The notes under the pieces: model-generated
What the model was told of the DNA's origin: nothing
Seen by the model: the letters and a program-made list of their open reading frames with translations, nothing else
The model's database searches: none
Part shown: piece by piece, positions 1 to 5,046 of the stretch
How the letters are laid out: the number at the start of each line of letters is the position of its first letter
How positions within the stretch are numbered: position 1 is the first letter of the stretch
Translations under genes and position numbers: made by a program
NCBI GenBank assembly: GCA_002254285.1
Contig: NIUZ01000134.1
Span: forward strand, 1 to 5,595
Direction of reading: 5' to 3'
Length of the DNA: 5,595 bases
Source: Bacteroidetes bacterium 4572_112
GTDB lineage: Bacteria; Bacteroidota; Bacteroidia; Bacteroidales; UBA1556

Positions 1-1260
1 ATGGGGTTGATTAGCCGGAGCTGAAGGTATTATTACATTATCAGAAGAAGTAGGAACAGATCCATTAGACCAATTAGACGCAGTATTCCAATCGGTACTA
101 GTACTACCATCCCATTTGAAATAGCTAATCTCTCTCTCACCACTAGGGTTTGCATTTGAAGAAGGATAATTAACTCCATTTATGGAAATATCATTAGCAG
201 CTATGTAGCCATCCACGGTATTTCCATTACTAGCAGATGACGAAATATCGTATACAACCCATATAAAGCTAGTTCCACCTGGCATATTGTAACCCAAACC
301 TGTAAAAGTATATTTACCGCCTGAAATAGAAACTGCTGAGCCAACCTGATGATCTGTCGAAAAAGAACTTTCCGAAGTATGAAAGAGTTTCACATTACCT
401 ACATTCGAATTATTATCATTATTAGCTGTAATATCTAAATCCGTAAGATTAAAGGCACCACCACCACCAGTAATATCAAATTGTAAACGCAAAATTTCAT
501 TATTTTCTGAAGGATATACATTAGCAGTAGAAGCTTGAGTAATTGTAATTCCTGAATAAGCCTTTGCTGGAGGAGTATAAGCTCTCCATTTATTTTCACC
601 TATGGATTGTAACTCTCCCCATTGATTTTTATATGAAGTATTGCCACTGTGAATTCCCAAATATGTCGTATTTGATGAACTAACGTCAAAGCTACCAACT
701 TTAATTACAATTTTATTACTCGTTTCGTAAAAGCTAATTTGCACATCCATATATTTTCCTTGATCAAATCTTACTTCAAGATCTTGAACTTCAATGGTAA
801 ATATTCTATTTGAGCCACTCCCGGTTGTAAGATAATGAACTGTAGAATTATTATCCTCTAATCCTGCATCTTCCATTGCAAAAGCTACTATTTCTCCAAG
901 GTTAGGTGAATAACCATCAATATCGTTATTATACGTATTTGATGCATCATCATTAGGAATTCCATCAAAGCGAATAAAACCGTTGGTACAGAAATACATT
1001 TTTTCGCCTGCAAAATAATACGAATCGTAAAATTGAAAATTAAAAGGCCAACTAATTTCAGTATAACCATCGTCTTTTTTATCACCCAACCCAATATCCT
1101 GAAGCCAATCGGCATTTTGAATCTCTGTTCCAGATGAACAATCAATCCATGAGTATGTAGTGCCTATATTGCCACTCGTAGCAGTATAATTAAACGATTG
1201 TGCTCCTACAATTTGAACTATAAAAACACTTACTAAAACAAAAAATAATTTTTTAAACAT
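1..1260 (-). CDS. Large secreted multidomain protein, N-terminal 420 residues (runs off left edge)
   Basis: The reading frame is open from ATG at 1260 to base 1, so the C-terminus lies outside the window. Residues 1-20 form a signal peptide (two Lys, then a hydrophobic core) ending VGA before Gln21. A mature N-terminal Gln is common among exported Bacteroidota proteins. Residues 22-230 look beta-rich, with WPFNFQF at 71-77, CTNGFIRFDG at 91-100 and SNRIFTIEV at 150-158. This resembles the jelly-roll-like N-terminal domains of Bacteroidota surface proteins. The only cysteines, C41 and C91, could pair. Residues about 248-375 resemble the domain found N-terminal to BNR-repeat neuraminidases (BNR_assoc_N type): L-x-F-D-I-T, then KLFHTS, then FIWVVYDIS, then a GNTVDGYI stretch. 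From 381 a module starts with WDGSTSTDWNTASNWS and VPTSSDNVIIPS, typical of large surface or adhesin-like proteins exported by the type IX system. The sorting domain, if present, is out of view. Substrate and function are unknown. A sialidase label would be premature because no BNR repeat or catalytic residue is visible. Confidence 0.85.
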   Translation of the reverse strand, partial: MFKKLFFVLVSVFIVQIVGAQSFNYTATSGNIGTTYSWIDCSSGTEIQNADWLQDIGLGDKKDDGYTEISWPFNFQFYDSYYFAGEKMYFCTNGFIRFDGIPNDDASNTYNNDIDGYSPNLGEIVAFAMEDAGLEDNNSTVHYLTTGSGSNRIFTIEVQDLEVRFDQGKYMDVQISFYETSNKIVIKVGSFDVSSSNTTYLGIHSGNTSYKNQWGELQSIGENKWRAYTPPAKAYSGITITQASTANVYPSENNEILRLQFDITGGGGAFNLTDLDITANNDNNSNVGNVKLFHTSESSFSTDHQVGSAVSISGGKYTFTGLGYNMPGGTSFIWVVYDISSSASNGNTVDGYIAANDISINGVNYPSSNANPSGEREISYFKWDGSTSTDWNTASNWSNGSVPTSSDNVIIPSAPANQPH

Positions 1261-1399
1261 AATTCTAAATATTAATCCATAAACTAACATTTGTATTAGC
1301 ATATTACTGCCAATAACAAAAAAATGAGCAAAAAATGATGATTTGAAGAAAAACTATAGTCATTGAAATCGTATATTAATTAGAATTTATTTAGCATTA

Positions 1400-1427
1400 C
1401 AATAGTATTAAAATTTAATACATATTG
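1400..1427. repeat. Interrupted 13-bp dyad in the secreted-protein leader, possible operator
   Basis: CAATA GTATTAAA, then one central A, then TTTAATAC, an extra A, and TATTG. The inner 8-bp arms match perfectly, and the outer 5-bp arms match across a one-base bulge. On the minus strand it lies just downstream of the TATTTTTG candidate at 1438-1445 and about 130 nt before the secreted-protein ATG. It could be a repressor site or a leader hairpin. Chance occurrence in AT-rich DNA cannot be excluded. Confidence 0.35.
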
Positions 1428-1437
1428 ATATTATGCC

Positions 1438-1445
1438 CAAAAATA
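1438..1445 (-). promoter_or_regulatory. Candidate Bacteroidota -7 element (TATTTTTG) for the secreted-protein gene
   Basis: The minus-strand sequence is TATTTTTG, a full match to the Bacteroidota primary-sigma -7 consensus TAnnTTTG. No TTTG-like -33 element sits about 20 bp upstream. A start here would give a leader of roughly 170 nt that begins just before the dyad at 1400-1427. The consensus is AT-rich and will occur by chance in such DNA. Confidence 0.3.
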
Positions 1446-1598
1446 TTAGTTATCCCCTCCTAATATTAATAATAAATAGCTAAGAACATACAAGTTAGTT
1501 AAATTAACCAAACAGGTACTTTTTTTTAACTTCTTTGTGTCAAAAAAAATAGTAAATTTTTTTTCTAACAGCTTATCTAAGATATCAATCTTAAAGTG

Positions 1599-1631
1599 CA
1601 AAAATAATAATATATCCATAGCTATTACAAT
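1599..1631 (-). promoter_or_regulatory. Alternative minus-strand promoter candidate (ATTG-N21-TATTTTTG)
   Basis: On the minus strand, ATTG (1628-1631) is followed after 21 bp by TATTTTTG (1599-1606). This approximates the Bacteroidota -33 TTTG and -7 TAnnTTTG pair at about the right spacing. It would give the secreted-protein mRNA a leader of roughly 330 nt. Its upstream edge comes within 10 bp of the plus-strand SDR promoter element, so the two would compete if both are used. Confidence 0.3.
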
Positions 1632-1637
1632 TTTTTT

Positions 1638-1645
1638 TAGCTTTG
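1638..1645 (+). promoter_or_regulatory. Bacteroidota -7 promoter element (TAGCTTTG) for the SDR gene
   Basis: TAGCTTTG matches TAnnTTTG fully and is followed by CACC, a frequent context for this element in the phylum. The last G is 9 nt before the ATG at 1655. Since transcription normally starts a few bases after the element, the mRNA would be leaderless or nearly so. No clear TTTG -33 element is visible. The element covers the in-frame TTG at 1643, which argues against that codon as the start. Confidence 0.6.
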
Positions 1646-1654
1646 CACCATATT

Positions 1655-2461
1655 ATGAAGAATAAAACAAGCATTATTACAGGAGCATCATCAGGCATAG
1701 GTAAAGCCCTTGCATACGAACTAGCAAAAGAAGGACATAATGTGGTTCTTATTGCGAGACGTATGGAGCTTATTGAGCAAATATCAGCCGATTTAAATAA
1801 TAAGTTTGGCATTGATTCTTATGCAATTAAGGCCGATGTATCTATAGAATCTGATTGCAATATGTTTATAGAAAAAACCATTGAGAAATATGGTCATATT
1901 GATATTCTAATAAACAACGCAGGCATATCGCAACGAGCCATGTTCGAAGACTTGCAATTGGATGTAATAAGGCGCGTAATGGATGTTAACTACTGGGGAA
2001 CAGTATTCGCTACCAAATTTGCCTTACCTCATATTCTAAAACAAAAAGGAAGCATTGTTGCAGTAACATCTATATCAGGAATGTCGCCATTGCCTGCACG
2101 CACAGGATATTGCTCAAGTAAATACGCAGTACATGGCTTTATGGACTCATTGCGAATAGAACAGCTAAAAACAGGAGTACATATAATGGTAGTAGCTCCA
2201 GAGTATGTTGCTAGCGAAGTTAGAGAGCACGCTTTAATGGGCGATGGTAGCGAGCAAGGTATAAGCCCACGTAACGAAAAAGGCATGCTTAGCGCGGAGT
2301 CTGTTGCTTATAAAATTGTAAAGGGAATTAACAAAAAGCGACGTACAATGCTTATTGGCAAAAAAGGTATTATTGCAGTTGGATTAGCTAGATTCACTCC
2401 GAAATTTATGGATAGATTAACGTATTATGCTATAAAAAAAGAGGAGAATTCACCATATTAG
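1655..2461 (+). CDS. Classical short-chain dehydrogenase/reductase (SDR family oxidoreductase)
   Basis: A 268-residue, cytosolic Rossmann-fold oxidoreductase, the normal size for a single-domain classical SDR. The cofactor loop TGASSGIG is at residues 9-16. Arg35-Arg36 after the second beta strand suggests NADP(H) preference. D61-V62 is the adenine-contact position, and NNAG is at 87-90. The catalytic set is complete: Asn112, Ser139, Tyr152 and Lys156 (YCSSK). The usual Pro-Gly after beta 6 is Pro182-Glu183 here, in APEYVASEVR, which is odd for the family. The C-terminal half (DGSEQG-SPRNEKGMLSAESVA) resembles Bacteroidota SDRs related to the DHRS7 and 11-beta-HSD branch. The substrate cannot be read from the sequence. 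I chose the ATG at 1655 over the in-frame TTG at 1643 because the TTG lies inside the promoter element and the SDR fold begins directly after the ATG. The gene stands alone, with no partner in the same direction close by. Confidence 0.9.
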   Translation: MKNKTSIITGASSGIGKALAYELAKEGHNVVLIARRMELIEQISADLNNKFGIDSYAIKADVSIESDCNMFIEKTIEKYGHIDILINNAGISQRAMFEDLQLDVIRRVMDVNYWGTVFATKFALPHILKQKGSIVAVTSISGMSPLPARTGYCSSKYAVHGFMDSLRIEQLKTGVHIMVVAPEYVASEVREHALMGDGSEQGISPRNEKGMLSAESVAYKIVKGINKKRRTMLIGKKGIIAVGLARFTPKFMDRLTYYAIKKEENSPY

Positions 2462-2576
2462 TATTTTTTAACATAACTAGAATATAGTGTGAATATTATA
2501 AATATTAATGTTTCAAAAATATTTCAATAAATAATCCCATTATTTTTACATTTGTATTTAAATCAAATAACAAGCT

Positions 2577-2608
2577 ATTGCTTTCTCCATTTTTTTATAC
2601 TATCTTTA
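2577..2608 (+). promoter_or_regulatory. Weak promoter candidate upstream of the 138-residue ORF (ATTG-N20-TATCTTTA)
   Basis: ATTG at 2577-2580 is followed after 20 bp by TATCTTTA at 2601-2608, one mismatch from TAnnTTTG, with CATCCC after it. Spacing fits the Bacteroidota -33/-7 pattern. The implied leader is about 115 nt. A full-match TACATTTG at 2547-2554 is an alternative but lacks a -33 partner. The 267-bp gap (2462-2728) shows no clear terminator for the SDR gene. Confidence 0.3.
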
Positions 2609-2728
2609 CATCCCGATTTTATAAAATATTTGTTTATAATCACTTAGAAAGATAACTAATATTAATTTTTGGCTCAAATAAATTTACATAAACTAATTTA
2701 TTTTTTGAATCTATTAAATAATCTCATC

Positions 2729-3145
2729 ATGGAAATAAAACTCTTAAAAGGAATAAAAGATATTGATTTTGGCATTTCTAAATACGAATTTGTCAAGAAA
2801 CTTGGCACTGATCTTTCTTTTGAAATAATAGAAGAGGAAGGCGACTTCAAAACAGAAGCTGTTTTTGTAGAAGAGTATGGTAGTTCCTTATATTTTGAAG
2901 GAATAGAAATAGATATGACTTTTGCAGCTTGTGACACACAAAATAAGGATGCTGTACTATTTGGAGAAAAGATTTTTAATAAATCAAAAGCTGAAATTAA
3001 GGTTCTAATGAAAGAGAATACTTATAAAGATTTAGAAGAGGAGATTGAAGAATGGGGCGAAGAGCGACTGGATTATTACGATGCTAGAGTTGATTTCTAT
3101 TTTGATGGAGGCAAACTAAGAAGTGTTTCTTGGGGCGTTGAATAA
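2729..3145 (+). CDS. Hypothetical acidic protein, 138 residues
   Basis: I do not recognise the family with confidence. The protein has no signal peptide, no membrane segment and a single cysteine (C68), so it is probably cytosolic. It is strongly acidic, with clusters such as EIIEEEGD (32-39) and DLEEEIEEWGEE (101-112). Predicted character is mixed alpha/beta: an N-terminal GISKYEFVKKLG segment (15-26), a beta-rich middle, a helix near 86-112, and a C-terminal pair of strands, VDFYFDGGKLRSVSWGVE (121-138). This layout recalls small immunity-type or SMI1-neighbour proteins, but that is only a resemblance, and no toxin gene is adjacent. The ATG at 2729 is preferred over an in-frame TTG at 2669, which would add 20 residues encoded in AT-rich leader-like sequence. 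The gene converges on ffh and shares its terminator hairpin. Confidence 0.7.
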   Translation: MEIKLLKGIKDIDFGISKYEFVKKLGTDLSFEIIEEEGDFKTEAVFVEEYGSSLYFEGIEIDMTFAACDTQNKDAVLFGEKIFNKSKAEIKVLMKENTYKDLEEEIEEWGEERLDYYDARVDFYFDGGKLRSVSWGVE

Positions 3146-3158
3146 TATTTATACCCAC

Positions 3159-3201
3159 AAAAAAAGCGGTCATTTTTCTTTGAAAAATGACCGCTTTTTT
3201 T
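3159..3201. terminator. Bidirectional intrinsic terminator, perfect 20-bp stem
   Basis: Seven A residues then GCGGTCATTTTTC, a TTT loop at 3179-3181, then GAAAAATGACCGC and seven T residues. The 13-bp core is perfect, and the A/T tracts extend the pairing to 20 bp while giving a U-tract in either transcript direction. It lies 13 bp after the stop of the plus-strand 138-residue gene and 16 bp after the stop of ffh on the minus strand, so it can end both convergent transcripts. Confidence 0.92.
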
Positions 3202-3217
3202 ATATTATAAATTCCGA

Positions 3218-4561
3218 TTAGAATTTCATTTTAGATTTCATACTCTGCATCATACGTGCTGAGTTTTTCATTCCTGCACCGCTCATCATTTTCATCATTT
3301 TGCGGGTGCTATCAAATTGCTTAATCAAGTTATTTACATCCTGTATAGTTGATCCACTACCTGTAGCAATTCGCTGGCGACGACTTCCATTAATAAGCTT
3401 AGGATTCTCACGCTCAGCATTAGTCATCGACTTAATAATAGCTTCTATTCCTTTAAATGCGTCATCATCAATATCAACATCCTTAAGAGCTTTTCCCATA
3501 CCCGGAATCATACCCATAAGGTCCTTCACATTACCCATCTTCTTTATCTGACCAATTTGCTTAAGGAAATCATTAAAGTTGAATTGGTTCTTTGCAATCT
3601 TCTTCTGTAGCTTACGGCTCTCTTCAACATCAAACTGCTCTTGAGCTCTTTCCACAAGAGAAACAACATCACCCATACCAAGTATACGATCTGCCATACG
3701 CGAAGGATAGAATATATCCAAAGCTTCCATTTTCTCGCCAATACCGATAAACTTAATTGGCTTATCCACCACTTGGCGGATAGTAAGAGCAGCTCCACCT
3801 CGTGTATCACCATCAAGTTTGGTAAGTACAACTCCTGTATAATCTAATAGATCATTGAAAGCCTTAGCAGTATTCACTGCATCCTGACCAGTCATTGAGT
3901 CAACAACAAAAAGTGTTTCCTGAGGTTTAACTTTGCTATGAACAGCCTTAATCTCTTTCATCATCACTTCATCCACAGCCAAACGACCAGCGGTATCCAC
4001 AATAACTACATTGAAACCATTTTCCTTAGCGTGTTTTACTGCCTTATCGGCAATATCAACAGGGTTTTTATTATCATCTTGATGAAAAACCTCCACACCA
4101 ATTTGCTCTCCAAGAGTCATCAGCTGATTGATAGCCGCAGGACGATAAACGTCACCAGCAACCAAAAGTGGTTTTTTACCTTTTTTGTTCTTTAAAAAAT
4201 TAGCAAGCTTAGCCGAGAAAGTTGTTTTACCCGAACCTTGCAAACCAGCAATTAATATAACAGAAGGATTAGACTGCAAATCTAAATCCTCTTGCTCACC
4301 GCCCATAAGAGCAGCAAGTTCGTCGTGCACAATCTTAATCATTAGCTGACTAGGAGAAACGGCTGTAAGCACATCCTCTCCCATTGCTTTTTCTTTTACT
4401 GTTTGAGTAAAAGTTTTGGCAACTTTATAGCTAACATCGGCATCAAGTAATGCTTTACGAACCTCCTTAAGAGTCTCTGCAACATTTATTTCGGTAATCC
4501 TTCCTTGGCCTTTTAAAAGCTTAAAGGATTTTTCTAACTTATCACTTAAATTATCAAACAT
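3218..4561 (-). CDS. ffh: Signal recognition particle GTPase Ffh (SRP54)
   Basis: A complete 447-residue protein of normal length. Ffh binds 4.5S RNA and hydrophobic signal sequences on the ribosome, then docks with FtsY to deliver nascent inner-membrane proteins to the translocon. The N domain helices occupy about residues 1-90. The GTPase G domain has G1 GLQGSGKTT (106-114), GDVYRPAA (136-143), G3 DTAGR (189-193), G4 TKLD (247-250) followed by GDTRGG (251-256), and closing GIGEK (273-277). The M domain starts near 300. It carries the RNA-binding SRRQRIATGSGST (393-405) and a Met-rich tail (MMKMM, MMQSMKSKM), as expected for signal-peptide binding. It is probably monocistronic, with its own promoter element at 4596-4603 and a hairpin terminator right after the stop. 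There is no sign of damage. No 4.5S RNA gene is seen nearby. Confidence 0.98.
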   Translation of the reverse strand: MFDNLSDKLEKSFKLLKGQGRITEINVAETLKEVRKALLDADVSYKVAKTFTQTVKEKAMGEDVLTAVSPSQLMIKIVHDELAALMGGEQEDLDLQSNPSVILIAGLQGSGKTTFSAKLANFLKNKKGKKPLLVAGDVYRPAAINQLMTLGEQIGVEVFHQDDNKNPVDIADKAVKHAKENGFNVVIVDTAGRLAVDEVMMKEIKAVHSKVKPQETLFVVDSMTGQDAVNTAKAFNDLLDYTGVVLTKLDGDTRGGAALTIRQVVDKPIKFIGIGEKMEALDIFYPSRMADRILGMGDVVSLVERAQEQFDVEESRKLQKKIAKNQFNFNDFLKQIGQIKKMGNVKDLMGMIPGMGKALKDVDIDDDAFKGIEAIIKSMTNAERENPKLINGSRRQRIATGSGSTIQDVNNLIKQFDSTRKMMKMMSGAGMKNSARMMQSMKSKMKF

Positions 4562-4595
4562 AGTGTTTGTATTTATTTTACGGTTTTTGAGGGCG

Positions 4596-4603
4596 CAAAA
4601 GTA
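4596..4603 (-). promoter_or_regulatory. Bacteroidota -7 promoter element (TACTTTTG) for ffh
   Basis: The minus-strand sequence is TACTTTTG, a full match to TAnnTTTG, followed by CGCCC. It sits 34 bp before the ffh ATG, implying a leader of about 27-30 nt. No good -33 TTTG is visible at the expected spacing, which is common because that element is less conserved. The leader has no Shine-Dalgarno sequence, as usual in the phylum. Confidence 0.65.
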
Positions 4604-4680
4604 CTGATTTTTTGCTTTAGATTTTTATAAAAATGCGACTATATTGTTTGGGGGTTCTTGGTTCTTTGTTTGGGGTTATG

Positions 4681-4760
4681 GGTAGTAAGAGGTTTAAAGG
4701 GTAGTAAAAAATCGTAAAGAATGGTAAGGAATTGTAAAGAGTGGTAAGTAGTTGTAAAGG
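4681..4760. repeat. Degenerate 10-bp tandem repeat, consensus RTNGTAARGA
   Basis: The five best units are consecutive and exactly 10 bp apart: atcgtaaaga, atggtaagga, attgtaaaga, gtggtaagta and gttgtaaagg (4711-4760). Three weaker units precede them: ggtagtaaga, ggtttaaagg and gtagtaaaaa (4681-4710). The GTAA core recurs at nearly helical periodicity. It lies 78 bp upstream of the ffh promoter element when read in the ffh direction. Function is unknown. Confidence 0.7.
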
Positions 4761-4784
4761 ATGGAGAAATTTATAATCACTTCA

Positions 4785-4852
4785 CCTTTATTTTAAGTAT
4801 TTAATAGTGAAAGGAGAAGTGAATTATCGTTCTATTCTGAATTTACTTTTCC
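4785..4852. repeat. Hairpin-forming repeat unit, copy A
   Basis: A 23-nt segment (4792-4814, beginning TTTAAGTATT) is identical to 4967-4989 in copy B. After it comes an arm GGAGAAGTGAATT (4813-4825) that can pair, with two G-T wobbles, with AATTTACTTTTCC (4840-4852). The same left arm can pair instead with TCACTTCACCTTT at 4777-4789 (12 of 13 bases), so two folds compete. Similarity to copy B continues, less exactly, through ATTAT, TTCTATT and AATTTACTT. Confidence 0.7.
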
Positions 4853-4859
4853 TTCTCCT

Positions 4860-4875
4860 CCCGATTCCTATCGGG
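4860..4875. repeat. Small hairpin CCCGAT-TCCT-ATCGGG, first copy
   Basis: Perfect 6-bp GC-rich arms with a 4-nt loop. A near-identical hairpin lies at 4934-4951. CCCGAT/ATCGGG hairpins of this type look familiar from Bacteroidota intergenic DNA, but that is recollection and was not searched. There is no adjacent T-run, so it is not a standard terminator. Confidence 0.65.
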
Positions 4876-4883
4876 GTCCTTGT

Positions 4884-4911
4884 CCTCTATCCTCTATCCT
4901 CTATCCTCTAT
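4884..4911. repeat. Heptamer tandem repeat (CCTCTAT)x4
   Basis: Four perfect, uninterrupted copies of CCTCTAT, with two further isolated copies at 4925-4931 and 4953-4959. The array sits between the two CCCGAT hairpins in a strongly pyrimidine-biased strand. A short perfect array like this is prone to slippage, so the copy number may vary between strains. Confidence 0.9.
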
Positions 4912-4933
4912 CCTTTTTCCTTCTCCTCTATCC

Positions 4934-4951
4934 TCCCGATTCCCATCGGGA
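4934..4951. repeat. Small hairpin TCCCGAT-TCCC-ATCGGGA, second copy
   Basis: Perfect 7-bp arms with a 4-nt loop. It differs from the first copy at one loop position (TCCC against TCCT) and at the outer base pair. It begins 75 bp after the first copy and, like it, is embedded in CCTCTAT-type sequence. Confidence 0.65.
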
Positions 4952-4959
4952 TCCTCTAT

Positions 4960-5037
4960 CCTTATATTTAAGTATTTAATAGTGAAAGGTGAAGGATGAA
5001 GTAAATTATGCTTCTATTGTCAATTTACTTCACTATT
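4960..5037. repeat. Hairpin-forming repeat unit, copy B, abutting the regulator stop codon
   Basis: It shares the 23-nt identical block (4967-4989) with copy A and then diverges. It contains a perfect 11-bp stem, TGAAGTAAATT (4997-5007) with AATTTACTTCA (5022-5032), around a 14-nt loop. A second, overlapping pairing is AATAGTG (4978-4984) with CACTATT (5031-5037). The unit ends about 10 bp from the regulator's stop codon. It could end or stabilise that transcript, but no U-tract follows the stem on the minus strand. Confidence 0.7.
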
Positions 5038-5046
5038 CTCCTTTAT

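Larger units (their letters stand above)
1261..1654. other. Divergent intergenic region, AT-rich, no gene seen
   Basis: This 394-bp stretch separates the divergently transcribed secreted-protein and SDR genes. It is very AT-rich with long A and T runs, and I find no convincing ORF on either strand. It holds promoter candidates for both genes (1438-1445, 1599-1631 and 1638-1645), an interrupted dyad at 1400-1427, and a short perfect palindrome, GTTAAATTAAC, at 1498-1508. No RNA gene or riboswitch fold was recognised. Confidence 0.7.
4562..5046. other. Gene-free, repeat-rich intergenic region between the regulator and ffh
   Basis: This 485-bp stretch has no credible ORF on either strand. Starting from ffh it holds the ffh promoter, a G-rich patch (4650-4701), a 10-bp phased repeat (4681-4760), repeat unit copy A, a pyrimidine-biased tract (about 4846-4963) with a heptamer array and two CCCGAT hairpins, and repeat unit copy B, which ends at the regulator's stop codon. 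The base composition of the repeats differs sharply from the flanking genes. Confidence 0.8.

Noticed and set aside
888..1145. 85-codon minus-strand ORF
   Set aside because: It overlaps, in another frame, the long open frame of the secreted protein that has a signal peptide and recognisable domains.
1453..1461. GGAGGGGAT on the minus strand as a Shine-Dalgarno site
   Set aside because: No ORF of useful length starts at a proper distance, and Bacteroidota genes rarely use such sites.
2551..2567. Dyad TTTG(T)ATTTAAATCAAA upstream of the 138-residue gene as an operator
   Set aside because: It is short, bulged and almost purely A/T outside the ends, so it is easily due to chance in this composition.
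3544..3831. 95-codon minus-strand ORF inside ffh
   Set aside because: It lies wholly in another frame of ffh, which is intact and highly conserved; its composition is that of an out-of-frame translation.
4650..4701. G-rich patch with runs of 5, 4, 3 and 3 G as a possible G-quadruplex
   Set aside because: The loops between the G runs are up to about 17 nt, far beyond the usual quadruplex pattern, and only TTAT is short.
4562..5046. 4.5S RNA or another known structured RNA near ffh
   Set aside because: I found no 4.5S RNA core motif or other recognisable RNA family; the structures present are repeat hairpins.
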